64,000 nt of DNA from NCBI GenBank assembly GCA_015680905.1, contig CM027377.1:88887001-88951000 (forward strand). The letters run 5' to 3'. This DNA comes from Coptis chinensis. Taxonomy: Eukaryota > Streptophyta > Magnoliopsida > Ranunculales > Ranunculaceae. The notes beneath the pieces are model-generated. The model was not told the DNA's origin and did not search any database. It saw nothing but the letters and a program-made list of their open reading frames with translations. Position 1 is the first letter of the stretch. Every line of letters begins with the position of its first letter. A program made the position numbers and the translations under genes. Below, one piece after another: positions 43,004 through 56,000 of this stretch.

Positions 43004-44630
43004 TGATAAGAGCCTAAAACTATAGTTTTAACCCCTTAACAATAATACTTTTAGACCAATTATGCGAGTAATAAATAAGAGTTAATGCTGATTACGTGCT
43101 TTTATGTATTTCAGGCATTAGAGTCGATTATGTGCAGAAATGTGTCACTTTTGCGAGATAAAGGAGCAAGGGTTGGTTGCTAAGAAGTTTTGGGATTAAA
43201 GGCCAAGATTCAAGGGGAAAAAGCCTTTTTCAAGCCCGGTTAAAGCTGAAAAGTCAAAATCAACGCGGGCAGAAACATCGCACAAAAGTCAGCAGAACTT
43301 TCGAAGGCCGTATCTTTGGACTCAGACCTTGAAATTGGTCCTACCTTATGTCAAATTAACCGTCTTGGAAAGAGTTTTCCAATGGTCCAAGCCTTGACCT
43401 AATCAGAGAACCAGAAATGGACAAAAAGTCTATTGAAATCAAATCCAGCTGAAAAGGCCTCTGTGGACTAAAGAATTTGGGTTTTGGGCTCGATTTTCCG
43501 GCCCAAAACATGGCTCCTCAGCCCATGCACGAAAATGTGGATCTGGTCTCCTCCATTCCAAGACAAGACTTAACTCTTAAGATGTAGTTTTTTTAGGTAG
43601 CCATTAGAAAATAGTTTTAGATCTAGTTTTAGACTCCATTAATTAGTTTCTATTATTTTGTTTTAGATCTAGTTTTTACTTTTCAATTAATTAGTGTTAG
43701 AACAAAAGTAGATTATTATTTATAATCACTATTAGTTTTATAATAAATTATTATTTTTCATCTTAATTTAGTTTATTTGATTAAAGTCTTATTTAGTTTT
43801 AGTTGTTTTAAATTCATAAATTAGGTTGTCTTCATTAGATAATTACTTAAATCATAATTATAGTTCCAAATTAGTTTTAAATCTTGTTTTAGTTCATTCG
43901 GAATCATTAGATTATTATTCATTAGATATAATTTCGACCATTTAGTTATTAATCACTTCGTAGTTATTAGTTTAGTTTTGAATTCTTGATTAGATCAAGA
44001 TAGTAAATTTACAATCTTTATATCATGTCTTGCTTAAATTCGTATAGAAATGATAGTTTAATGACTCAAGTCTAAACCTCCATTAGAGGGGGTTGAGGAA
44101 GCCTCGATGAAAACTTGATTTTGTTAGTTTAGAAATCGTCGTGATAATTTATTCAATTCTACAAAATAATTAGTTCACCATGAGAATGGGTTTGATTGCT
44201 TCACATGCTAGTTATTATTTGGTAGAGATTGCCATGAATAATTAGGGATTAAAAATACCATTTTGTTATGCAAAAGCTTTGAAATTTGGATCATGACGAA
44301 TCTTCGCTTGTTAATTAAGTCGAGTTAAGGTGGAATCAATCCCCCCTAATTCCTTATTGTATAGTCAAATTAGAAATTTCGTAGTTTGAATTATCGGATC
44401 TTGTTAGTATAATTTCCGTGTTACTCTCATTGACTTTGGATAGACTGATAATCTTAGTAAACAGTAATTCTAAAGAACTAGGAGTGGAACGAATTCTCTA
44501 CTCCACTTAGTGCAATAGCATCGAGAGTGTAGAAAACTTTGATAACATTAGACTTAGTTCAGTTTTAGTTTTACTTGCGTTTGAGTTTCGTCGCTTATTC
44601 GTAGGTAAAACTATCATTTTACAGTTATCA
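43004..44630 (+). repeat. 3' LTR of element D
   Basis: 1,627 bp, TGATAAGAGCCTAAAAC...CAGTTATCA. Same subfamily as the LTR of C (for example TAAGAGTTAATG, GGTTGGTTGCTAAGAAG), distinct from A, B and G. The 5' LTR and body of D are missing. Confidence 0.85.
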
Positions 44631-46848
44631 CGTCTCGTTCAAATTTTGCGAACGAGATAATCAAGCCACTATTCGGCTATGATTGCCCTATACATAGGTC
44701 AATCAACATCTCATACACCCTATACAAGGGCCAATCATATCACATACGCCCTACACATGGGACAAATCACATGAGTTGTAGTAGCTAGGTTCTAGGATTT
44801 TCGTTACATAATTTATTCAGGTGTCATACATATATATCTCATAATCATTTCACTTTATCACGTACATGTCAAATACATTATTGCACTAAGGCACAATATT
44901 TAGAAATATCTCAATACATCTCATAACAACTTTCATTCTTTCACGTGCCAAATAAATTATTGCACTAAGCCACAATCCCTTGGGAAATATCCACAAATAT
45001 TACACCACTTATAGTAGCATCTCACAGATATAATGATGGAGCGTTTATATTTATTTCTAAAAAAAATCGCATTTAATATACATCCTAACATATTATATCA
45101 GTTAACAGAACAACAATATAATTTCAACATACCACATAATGTCACCATTGCTCCAAATGTATCGCATAACATTTTTATAGCGTTTTAAGAATATCATGTC
45201 TCTTAAAATTTCACTCTCGTCGCGTGTCAATAATTTCACAATATCAACGTCAAATCTTTCTTAGATAATGACAAACAGTTTATACATGCTCCCACAATAT
45301 GCTACCATTGGATTAGTCCATTAAATTTAATACATATAAAAAGTAAACAAAATCAACAGTCAACGGTGAACGGTGAACAATCAAACCTAACAGTGACCAG
45401 TCCCAAACCGGTGTTCATCAAAATAGGTCCTAACCCAAACCCATGTTTAAAATAGTTCAACCCATGGTCCTAATCCAACTAACCAAAACACAACCCAAAA
45501 ACAAGGTCCAAGCCTTTATAACATGGCCCACAAAAGTCTAAACAGATTTAAAGACTCAAATGGACCCATTTTAAGTCATAAGGACCCAGCCCAAACAAAA
45601 TAGAAACTAGCCCCAAAGAACTAATAGGTTTCGGCCCAACAAAAAAACTAAAATCTGGCCCAAAGAAAACAAAAGAATAGATTTTTGGCCTAAAGCCCAA
45701 CTAAGGATAGTCTCCTTCACCTCACCCGGAGCTTTCCTCCACCACCAGCTTGAGTTTTAGCCCCCACTCCTTACTTCCTCATCCCCGCGGTTGGACTCCC
45801 TACGAAAATCCCTAACACTTTAACAAAAGCACACACTCGATTCGCTACCTCGATCTCACTCCCTCTAAACTAGATCTGGATATTCTGCCATTAATAGCAT
45901 CTTCAAGCTTCGCCTTCCCACACTCTACAACACTCAAACATATCCCCTACACCTAACCATTCGTCAACCAAAGCAACCTAAAGTATAGATTACATTGATA
46001 ATCCTTCCTCCAAACTGGACCACCAATAACGACTTCTTCGAAGCTTCAACAGCACCCACCCAATCAACCAACAACCCAAAACAACAACATCATACATATA
46101 ATAAAAAATTCAAACAACAGACATGGATGATTTCTCTGTTCTCTGGGCTTAGCTTGCGCAGCCATTAACTTCTTCAGAGTTCCAACAGTCCAATAATTTC
46201 AATAATCAAGGAAAACAATATATGACATTTAAATAGTTTAACAATTCGGCAGGATAAGAAAAACATCGAAAGAAAAATGAGCAAAACAAAAATGGAGCGG
46301 AGACAATAAAGTTATTTCTTCGTTCGGTGAAATAGAAAAACATAACTACTCACCTTCTCATATCACGAGAAAAAAGTATAGAGAATATGAAAGAAAACCG
46401 ATCCTAAGCTAGCTAGAAGACGCACAATCCACCCTGTCTCCATTCTTCTTTGTTTTAGTCTGTTTAGTTTTTTTTTTTTTTTTTTTTTGTTTTAAGAAAA
46501 CCTTATTTTTTCGGAGACCTTTCTAAATAATATTACCTATCATATATTATGCTTAACATTTTAGAAACTTCCTATTTTACCGAATATCTATATTCATAAA
46601 TATAGAATATTATTTTCTATTAAAAGTACTCTATTTATTATATACCTTATATTAATATATATTTTGAAAACTTTCCAAAAATCTCTATACAAAAAATTCA
46701 AAATTCAAAATACTAATTTTCCCTCTTTTCTCTTTCTATCAAAAAGTCAAGCCCACATTTACTAGCTCGTTGACCAAGAAATAAATATCAAATTCTGAAA
46801 TCCAAAATATTATTACGAAATAATGTAAAAATAATTTGGGGTCTTACA
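44631..46848 (-). mobile_element. Reverse-strand LTR-like sequence K
   Basis: Read on the minus strand it starts TGTAAGACCCCAAATTA at 46848, a chromovirus-like LTR start, and runs to the border of D. Non-coding. Has GGGCC-rich words (GGGCTTTAGGCC, GGGCCAGATTTTAG) and imperfect 40-bp repeats at 44685-44770 around the CCCTATACA and GGGCCAATCA words. T-run at 46469-46488. No primer-binding site or genes seen, and its 3' end is not identified. Confidence 0.4.
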
Positions 46849-47470
46849 CTAATGAGGAATAGATTGCTTAATATAATTATTTAATTGTGTATGTGTTTCC
46901 ATGAGTTTAGTTTATTGTATGACTTCTAAAATAAGCATATAGTAAATTAAACTAGGGATTGTTGTAATTAAGTCTAGAGACTTGGTTGTAATAATCATAC
47001 ATGCTAGTAATAATGACTATAGAGATGTAGGTTATTGCTAGGGATGATAAAGTTTGATACTTTAGGTTGGATCATTGTGTGAAAACCTAAAGATGATCTC
47101 TTTTCAATGAAGAATTCTATTCTTGCTTGAAACTAATAATTCGGTGAATTGATTACTCTTCTTTATAACTTTCTCTTCCATCAAAATCCTATTTTTATTA
47201 GTTTAGTTAATTTAGATTTATTTGAATTCGTAGTATAATCATAGAATACAAATCTCTCACCATAATTATTGCTATCACCATTGTTTCTTTCTGATTTAAA
47301 TTAGTTGAATTTATTTTATATCTTGGTAGTTTAGGAGTGCAACGAATCCGTACTCTTTATATTACTTCATTATTATTTGAGAGTAGGAATATTGATCTAA
47401 GCACTTGTTTAGTTGATTGATTATTTGCGTTTACGCAGAGAAAAACTCATTCATGATAAGAATTTAATTG
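46849..47470 (+). repeat. End of the 5' LTR of element E
   Basis: Diverged but collinear with the last third of the other Athila-type LTRs: GGAGTGCAACGAATCCGTAC matches GGAGTGGAACGAACTTCC, and GAGAGTAGGAATATTGATCT matches the segment after it. The expected TGGCGCCG primer-binding site is absent, so a deletion removed it. The 5' part is cut by K. Confidence 0.5.
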
Positions 47471-48694
47471 GTTGAATCCAAGGGCCAATCCCCCATTCTC
47501 TACCCACCCACCCTCTTAATATTTATTCTTGTTTCTCATATTTTTGTTACTGTTCAAGCTTGAAATTCACTGTTTTAAACAAAGAGCGCGCCCGCCCTCC
47601 CTTTTGCCTTGCACAATGCGCGCCCGCGCTCCCTTAAAATTGTGGACTCACAGTGAAAAATACTATGGTAAAGGTATTTCTAAATTTCAGAAAATTCTAA
47701 AAATTTTCAGGCATATAATTTTTAAGATGCTGTTGATTTACTGGAATTATTTCAGATGTTTCCTAGTTGGTTTACCTAGTAAACTATTACCATCTTTACA
47801 CTGCTATATTTCAGCTTTCACACCGTAAGTTTTTGGAAAAAACAGACGAGTAGGGTTACCTAGGCAGTTCCACAAATTCTAAGTTTTTTACAGGAGTATC
47901 TATCATAAGTCTGGAATTTGCAGTAAAACTTTGAAGAGTTTTTTATTTGTTTTGACCACCTAACTAGTGGATTGTTTCCAGTGTGTTTCTGCAGTTTTGC
48001 AACACTTCATGTCTGGAACAACAGCTAATAAGGAGGATTTGTAGAACTCCAATTGCTCTACAATTTTTACAGGAACACACATGATCTGTCGAGGGTGTCC
48101 AGTAAACTTTTGGCTATTTTTGGCTTTGTTTAGATTGGTTAACCATTAGGTTGTTTGTGTTGTGTCCGAATATTGTTTCACAAACTTTGTAGGGCAGTAG
48201 AAAGACTTTCATAACTCCAATTGTTCTGCAATTTTACAGGAAACTTAGTGGATGTCTTGGCAAACTACTGTAAAAATTTAAAATTTTTTGGAGCGCACCC
48301 GTGCACTCTTAACCCTATCATTTGAGCCCGCCCGCCCTCTTGTTACTAGAAATTTTTTTGCGAACAGTACCTTGAGCGCGCCTTCGCCCTTGTTTACTCT
48401 TTACTTGAGCGCGCTAGAGACCCTCTGAAGAAAAGCCCGATTTTAACACAGGTTAGTTATAAAACATCTTTTCATTGGAAATTATTGTTTATTTAGTGTT
48501 CCAAGCTTCTATAAGACACTGAGGTTCGTATTGAAGACACTATTCATAAGCGTAGAAAGGAGGCATCCAGGTTTTCCATAATTCACTCCTCGTTTCTTCT
48601 ATCAGAGGAATTTAATTCTAGTATAATCAAGATTGTTTTTCGTAGATGCAATACCACACGCCTATCTAGAATTTCACACACTACACCTACATCA
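47471..48694 (+). other. gag leader of element E with motif array
   Basis: Starts with the conserved CTACCCACCCACCC block. Motif copies at 47584 (GAGCGCGCCCGCCCTCCC), 47616, 48291, 48323, 48374 and 48407. About 650 bp of AT-rich sequence without recognised content separates the two clusters. Before gag, ACACTATTCATAAGCG is shared with A, B and G. Confidence 0.6.
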
Positions 48695-50239
48695 ATGGCT
48701 AAAGAACCAGAGACTCCTTTCTCTGATTTTTATAAAGCACTAAACGATGGCCCTAAGTCGTGCATCGTTCTTGCAGACCTAGTAAGGGATTTTCGAATTC
48801 CCCTGAATATATTTAACTTGTTACTAGTTTTCCATGGTTTAGACCATGAGAACCCTTATCAACACATGCGTAGGATAGAACAAGTTCTCACTACATTCCA
48901 TCATCCTAGCGTAAGTCCGGATCAAGTTAAACTTAGGGTGTTTAAATTCCCCCTAGCCGACAAGGTGGCGTCTTGGTTAACTGCCCAAACGCCAAACTCT
49001 GTGGACTCATGGGCTAATCTTGTTAAATTGTTCATGTAACAGTTTTACCCACCACTAAAGACAGATGAAATGCTTCAAAAGATTCATTTTTTCCGCCAGA
49101 ATCCTCATGAATCCTTTTCAGAGGCCTGGAATCGTTTCACTGATCTTCTCATAGAATGTCCGCATCATAACATTGCGAAAGACACACTTGTTCGTGCCCT
49201 TTTCAAAGGGCTTTCACATCATCATAAAGAGGTTCTAGATATCATGACTAGGGATAGTTTTCTTAGTAAAAGAGCCTTAGAGGCTTATAAATTCTTAGAA
49301 GATCAATCTAAGAGGAACAACAATTGGGGAGGTAACGACTTTTCCTACTCCACTCCTTCTTCTTTTGAGGTTCAACGTGATCCTGAACTTAAAATTCTTT
49401 TCGATGCCCTTACTAAAAAGGTAGATGCACTCTCTGTTAAAAAACAACCCACTCTACTCATGAACATTACCTCTACTCATTGTAATGTCTATTTTCGTCC
49501 TGAGCATTTCGACTTCTATTGTCCTCTTGTCTATGCACAACCATCAAATTTCAACTAGTTAACTCAACCTCAAGGACAAGGAAACTTAGGTGACCAAAAT
49601 AGAGGTTTAATGCCCATGATTTAGAACTATTAAACTCAAGACATGAATGCTCAACAAGCCATAATTCCAGTTCAACCATCTACAGACGAAGTAGTAGTGA
49701 CCTTGTTGGAAAAACAAAATCAAATTATGCAACAAAACTCCAACTTGATGAAAGATAAGCATGATCAAAACTCTAAGATGATGAAACAAACTATGCAAAT
49801 AATGTAGTCTTTATGCCAAACAATTATTGACATGTCTGCTAACCAAAATAATAAACAAATAGGCATGTTTCCAAGACAAGCAGTGCCTAATCCTAAGTCA
49901 ACAAACACTACCTTTGAAGTAAACAATATTCAGTGTAATGGTGATATAAACCAAGGGGACCTACAGGCAGTCACTACCCTTCGTTCAGGTAGAGTAGTTG
50001 TTAACAAATTGACTATGCTTACAGATCACACCTAAACGGAAGCTGAAAATGAAACCATACCGAATACTGTCATAGAAACTGGAGACCCTTCAACTGTGGA
50101 AGTTCCAGTCAAACCACAACCAAGAGGTACAACCTTACTAAATACCACCATAGAAATTGATCATCCTACACCTGTAGAAGTTCCAATATGGACACCTAGA
50201 TGGAAAACGGCTAAAGATAAAGAAAAGACTAATAATACT
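48695..50239 (+). pseudogene. gag: gag of element E
   Basis: In one frame with gag of A throughout, about 515 codons, without any indel, but with at least six stops: 49037, 49556, two near 49620, about 49805 and 50032. Core blocks: RRIEQVLTTFHHPSVSPDQV, ESFSEAWNRFTDLLIECPHH, NNNWGGNDFS. The knuckle is damaged (CNVYFRPEHFDFYC, second Cys to Tyr). The Asn/Gln-rich middle is shorter and lacks the QGQGQ/YNNYN repeats of A. TLRSGR and VEVPVKPQP precede the point where F is inserted. No upstream in-frame ATG matches the MRLRSGR start of A, so 48695 is only the first usable ATG. Confidence 0.85.
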
Positions 50240-50923
50240 TGTAGGGGGGATTTCTCGTCACTGAACATATGACACGTGTATGGGAAATAACCTAAGACTA
50301 TAAATGTCCAGAATGAGACAAGGACCATCAGATCAATTCTGTAAATAAGTGATCTCGTGTTCAGCATAAGTATTTAGTGGACATGTCCCGAACACATGAC
50401 TGACTGCCTTCAAGCATAACAGTTACCCAAGTCGTTAGAAACTGATATAGACAGTTCCTGAATAGAAGGAAACTGAAGATGGTGATCTTTGATGATAAGG
50501 AAGGAATCATGGTAACATATCTTAGGAGTTACCTTTTAGATATAATCTTCCCATACATAAGGGGACATTATGATCAACAAGAAAACTTACCTCTCATAAT
50601 ATATGGTCTAGATTCAGACTTCCATAAGAAGAGGAATCCTAATAGGAAGGCAGAGTCCAAAGATGGAATAGAACTCACAAGCGGTGAAGACAACCCTAAC
50701 CCTAGGACTCTCGTAGCCCTTCCTATATAAACCATATGGATTCGCTCTTAGAAACTATGCAAAATAGGGTTTGATTCTCCAATAGAACAAAGGAGATATG
50801 TAGGCAGCCGTCAGATTGTTCAACCTTGAACTCACCATCATCTCATCCCTTCTCTATTCAGCAAAGGATTCTAGATCACAAGGCACAGAGGAAGATCAAA
50901 GGATACTTCGAATTTCCCTTACA
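50240..50923 (+). repeat. 5' LTR of element F
   Basis: 684 bp, TGTAGGGGGG...CCTTACA. TATA box in TTCCTATATAAACC at about 50715-50728, with a telo-box-like AACCCTAACCCT just upstream (50694-50705). The 83-codon frame inside is not a gene. Confidence 0.7.
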
Positions 50924-50928
50924 TCTTT

Positions 50929-50946
50929 TGGCGTCTTCTATGGGGA
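50929..50946 (+). other. Primer-binding site of F
   Basis: TGGCGTCTTCTATGGGGA five bases after the LTR, of the kind seen in Tat-lineage elements (TGGCGTCGTCTRTGGG). Confidence 0.55.
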
Positions 50947-51007
50947 CGAAAGCAGGTAAATATTCATTCCAAACGATTGATTTATTCTAAAAACTCTTAC
51001 TGTTGTA

Positions 51008-52584
51008 ATGGCAGGAGCAAAGAAAACAAATGGTGGCGCTACCACGTGCAACATCGCCATATGAGAAGAAGTGCACGAGATGCCTGAAGGGTAAGAGAAT
51101 GTCGGTCACCAAGATGCGAATGATCCCCACAAGGACCTATGACCAGCACCGATGAACTAGTTAATCCCAGAGTAGATCTCAGGAACAACGCTCAGGAGGA
51201 ACATCAAAATGTCAAGAATGTTGTCCTCACCAACCCAGAGTCTGTTCAGGCGAGTCAGGCATGCATGCTCTGGAACAACAAAGGAGCCACCTTTAGCGAG
51301 AATTACAGTTGCTAAGGCACTTATATCAGTCCGACACAGGGAATGAGCCACTCATCGATCTCGATGATGATGACCCTCTCGAAGCCGGTCGTACTAGGAA
51401 CCTAAGGCGTGGGAACCTAGTTCGGCGTGAGCTATCTGAGCCAGAATACAACAACTTAGATGATGACTTAGGAACAGCCTCAGAGCCAAAGTCCACTGAC
51501 TAGGATCGTGATGTCGACCCTCAACACCGAAAAAGAACTCAGAATAGGAAACTTTCTACCAAAGGAAGTGCATGGGAAACTGAGAAGAATGACCTGATCC
51601 GTAAGATGCATCGAATGACAGGCAAGGGGAGGAAAATGTAAGACTCCCTTGTTCATTCCACCATAATGGGAGCAGGCAAATCTCCTTTTGCATCACGGGT
51701 GATGAGGAAGCCATATCCCCGTGGTATAGACAACCGAAGTTCAGTGTCTTTAGTGGCAAGTCAAATCCAGTCGATCACGTATTCAGGTATCGTGCCACTA
51801 TGGGACAATATGAGAGATATGACCATGTCATGTGTCAGGAGTTCAAAGGCTCCCTTTCTGGATCAACGCTCTAGTGGTACCATAGATTACCTGAGCATCA
51901 GATCAGGTTCACAGAGGAACTATTTAAGACCTTCATTGATAGGTACTCATACAATAAGCATCAGCCAAAACTGATTGATGTGCTGTTTAACATCAAGAAA
52001 AAAGAGGGAGAAGCATTGAGATCCTACATGCAACGGTTCATGGAAATTTCAATCCAAATAGAGTCTTGCGATGAACAGACTGCTATAATAGCTTTCAAAC
52101 AAGGGTTAGATGAAAACAACGCCTTATTCGGATCTCTGTCCAAGAAACCACCCCGCGATTTAGAAGAACTCCTTGACAGGGTTGAAACTCACGCGGGGTA
52201 GGAAAAAGATGTCCTGAACAGACGTCAGGAAGTGAAGAAGATTAGTCGGGCAGTTCCTAGGCTTCCTCGAGAAAGGAATGGAAATTATTCCCCTCAAAAA
52301 TCAAAGAGAGCCCATATTCGTAATCGCCAAAGGGCCGAATCTAAATCAAAGGGACGAATGCCCAGAGGGCAATACTAAAATGTTGCCAGTAGTGCATATA
52401 GAAAACCACAGAAGAAGCCACATGTGGAAGGAACTGAAGAAACTCTTCCTTCAATGGATGGAAACTCTACCCCTCTGAACAAGATGCCAGATGAGGTTCT
52501 GGACTCCATAAAAAATCAGAGCTACCTCAAATGGCCAGCTGAGCTAAAGCCAAGCTCCTTAGGTACCAGAGACCAAAGGACCTA
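51008..52584 (+). pseudogene. gag: gag of element F
   Basis: First ATG at 51008 (MAGAKKTNGG), then several stops and frame changes. The Retrotrans_gag core is clear at 51740-52200: KFSVFSGKSNPVDHVFRYR, LSGSTL-stop-WYHRLP, LIDVLFNIKKKEGEALRSY, AIIAFKQGLDENNALFGSL, LLDRVETHAG. It is followed by an Arg/Lys-rich stretch and SYLKWPAELKP, the block that usually precedes the zinc knuckle in this lineage; the knuckle itself is cut off by element C. Unrelated in sequence to the Athila-type gag genes here. Confidence 0.8.
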
Positions 52585-54185
52585 TGATAAACGAAAAAAA
52601 ATGAATAATTCTACTCACGAATAGAATGATAAAACTTCTAAACGAAAGTAAAACTAAAACTATATGAAGACAGTGTTTATGAAAGATTTCTACTCTCGAA
52701 TCTATTGAAATAGAGTGGAGTAAAAGATTCATTCCACTCCTAGTTCTTTAACATTCAAAGTTTTCTACGACTATGAGTCTATCCAAAGTTAATGAGAGTT
52801 TTACGAAGGGAATTATACAACGATGTCAATTCAAATACTAAACAAGATACGAATAACAAAAATGATGGAAATGCTAATGTTGAATCTAGATAAAGAATTA
52901 GGGGGAATTGATTCCATCTTAACTCGACTTAATTCACTAACGAAGAATTATTGTAATCCGAATTGAACTACTTTCGCATAACAATTGGTTCTTCCTAATC
53001 CCTAGTTCTTCATGGTAATCTATACCAACTAACATCTAGCATGTGAAACAATCAAACCCATTCTCATGGTGAACTAATCGTTTTCTAGAATGGAATGGAA
53101 ATTACGACTACTCTACGCTAACACAAATCAAGCTTCATCAAGGCTTCTTCAACCCCCTCTAATGGAGGTTTAGCCTAGAATCATTATGCTATCATTTCCA
53201 ATCGAAATTAAAGTAGACATCATATAAAGATTCTAACTTTACTAATTTAACTAATCAATAATTCAAATCTAAATTAACAACTAAGAAATGAAATTGATTC
53301 TAATGAATTTAATAATTGAACTAGATTATGATTAACAAATTATGAAATAAAAACAACTAATTTAAGATTTTAACAATACTAAACTTAAACAAGACTTTAA
53401 TCAATAACTAAATTAGAATGAAATTGAATACTTTATTATAAACTAATATTTGATTCTAAAATAACAATCTATTTGTTCTAATACTAATTAATTGAAAGAG
53501 AAAACTAGATCTAAAACAATAATTGAAAACTAATTAATGGAATAAAACTCAAAACTAGATCTAAAAATCTCTAATGGCTACCTTCTACCCTAAGCTAATT
53601 GATGCTTAAGAGCTAAGTCTTGTGTGTGGAAATAGAAGAGACCAGATCCACATTTTCATGCATGGGCTAAGGAGCCATGTTTTGGGCCGGAAAATCGAGC
53701 CCAAATCCCAATTTCTTCTTCCCACAGAGCCCTTTTCAGCTATATTTGACTTCAACAGACTTTTCTTCCACTTCTATTCCTTTGATTGGGTCAAGGTTTG
53801 GACCATTGGAAATCTCTTTCCGATCCGGTCGTTTTGACATAAGGTATGCCCAATTCCGAGGCCTGAGCCCAAAGATATGGTCTTCGGAAGTTTTGTTGAA
53901 TTTTGTGTGCTGTTTCTACCCGCGTTGACTTTCACTTTTCAGCTTTTGACCGGGCTTTACAAAGGCTTTTTCTCCTTGAATTTTGGTCTTTAATCACATA
54001 ACTTCTTAGCAACCAACACTTGCTCCTTTATCTCGCCAAAGTGGCACATTTCTGCACGTAATCGACTCCAATGCCTAAAATACATAAAAGCACGTAATTA
54101 ACATTAACTCTTATTTATTATTCGCATAATTGATCTAAAAGTGTTATTATTAAGGGGTTAAAACTACAGTTTTGGGCTCTTATCA
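52585..54185 (-). repeat. 3' LTR of element C
   Basis: 1,601 bp; on the minus strand TGATAAGAGCCCAAAACTG (54185) to TTATCA (52585). The last 60 bp align with the end of the D LTR, which sets the border at 52585 and not at the similar TGATAAAAC at 52627. Confidence 0.82.
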
Positions 54186-54224
54186 AACCATCCCCAAACA
54201 GCATTTTGCTTGTCCTCAAGCAAA
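54186..54224 (-). promoter_or_regulatory. Polypurine tract and hairpin before the 3' LTR of C
   Basis: Minus strand: TTTGCTTGAGGACAAGCAAA (54224-54205), then ATGCTGTTTGGGGATGGTT up to the LTR. Confidence 0.72.
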
Positions 54225-56000
54225 TATGAGAAATTAGCATAAGTTACCAAAAATAGAGTTCTAACTAATCTCTTTTCGTAGAGTGCGATTGCATTGACCA
54301 TATGCAACAAGGCCTTAAACCACTAGGAATTCCCTAGTGGACGAGTTATAGCCTCGTGAGAGTTTTCCAGTGAAAGTACTCACAAACTTCATCTATACTA
54401 CAACGACTCATAAATAAAACTATTGTTTCCTTATATATGTCTCAATTATCTATACATCTTACTAAAAATGAATACAGAATAATCAAGTCGAAACCTAAGC
54501 TAATATATGCATAATAATCAATCATCTAAGAATAAACATATATATAATGAGTAATACTATGAGATGAACTAGCAGGTCTGTTTCTGAAAACTCGGAATAG
54601 CGTCCTTAAGTAGGTCCTCACATAAATGTCAAGACAAAAACCACTCTGATTTTTCCGCTCAAGTTTCGCTAGTCTAGTGTGCAGTGGGCACACTTTACCT
54701 TACAATCTCAGTGACACACAAGGAAGTCAGAGTCGATTAAACACATCTGCCACTTACTATCACACTAACCTATTCCTAATTGAGCTAGAGTTCTTTATTA
54801 GGTGTTGTAGGGATTAGGAGATGGTTTAATAAGGAAGGAAATGGATATTCAAAACGGACAAGTCTGAGATAATAGAGTCTTCATATTAAGTAACTAAAGA
54901 AAACCTTGTTCTTTACTTTTGCTTCTACACTTTGTTTCCATCCTTAGCCATATATATTTTTTTCTTTGGCTTTTGACTCCTTCTATTCTATTTTTGGAGT
55001 TCTAACACATTATTTTTTTATTATTATTATTATTTTTTTATTTGAATGGAAACTTTCTTTTCTTATTTGAAGCGACTAAGAAATTTTAGATTTCAAAGGT
55101 CTTTCTCTTTTCTATTCTTCATTTCTATTCTCATACTCATTCAAAGAATGGGTAGGTTGATTTTTTTTTTATTTTTTATTTTGTTTGTTTTGTAACAAGG
55201 TAAAGGATTTGCGGTTTATGAAAGGCTAAAGAAAGGCTTAGAGGGGCGACTAGCGGAAAATAATTCATAGGTTTCAATTTCTGGCTATATCGATCCAAAG
55301 GGGGCCTAAATTCTCGCTTAGGATATGGTATAGTGATCAAGCAAGTGGATATGTGATTTCTATATCAGGATTTTACTTCTCCCTTGTGTCATTTCTCAAA
55401 TGTTTCACTCATATAAAGCTTTAGGCTATATTCTCACAGGATTTGTAGAATAAGTACTCTAGCCTAGATTTCATAAACTTACTGCCAAACAATTATAGAT
55501 ACTCATGTAATGTATTTATAGATAGATGCAAAGATTATTACCTACATATTAACTTAAGTTTCTAAAAATTATTCTAATTCAAAAGCTACGTGGGACTTCT
55601 AGATTATTCAGAACATAGAGAAAGAAAATAATACCAATATTCCTAAGTGTATAGCATAACTTTTTATTTATATTTTTGAAATTTTTGATTTTTTTACTAG
55701 AAAACAAGTGCATATTATACATATCTATATCCTAACAGATGCCTTAATTACACGTGTTTCTATGCCCCCCAAACAAGAAGCATGGTTTGTCCTCAAAGTA
55801 TTAAAATAAAAAGGGTAGAGAAATACCATTGAAACGTGTGAAATTCTGGAACATCTGCAAAACAACGTTAACATACTAATATAGAAAATAAAAACTGACG
55901 CAACTTTATAGGAGTTCCACCGTTATGGGGTTAATGAGAAATAAATTACTTGGGACATAAGCAGACACTAACTGAAATAAAAACTAACCTTAACTCCCAT
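54225..56000 (-). other. Long conserved 3' UTR of C
   Basis: Collinear with A, B and H. CCACTAGG/CCTAGTGG hairpin at 54320-54340, TTTGAGGACAAA hairpin and TTGTTTGGGGGGCAT module at 55763-55800, T-rich tracts (A-rich on the coding strand) at 55010-55040 and 55160-55180. No coding potential. Confidence 0.65.

Larger units (their letters stand above)
50240..52584 (+). mobile_element. Element F: 5' part of a Tat/Ogre-like retrotransposon
   Basis: LTR, primer-binding site and gag of another Ty3/gypsy lineage, inserted in gag of E. Cut at 52584 by element C. Candidate target duplication on the left is ATACT (50235-50239); the right copy is outside the window. Confidence 0.75.

Noticed and set aside
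50694..50707. Telomere-like CCCTAACCCTA
   Set aside because: Only two units within an LTR promoter; better explained as a telo-box promoter element than telomeric DNA.
52627..52640. TGATAAAAC as the end of the C LTR
   Set aside because: Alignment with the D LTR continues to 52585, where TGATAA gives the proper terminus.
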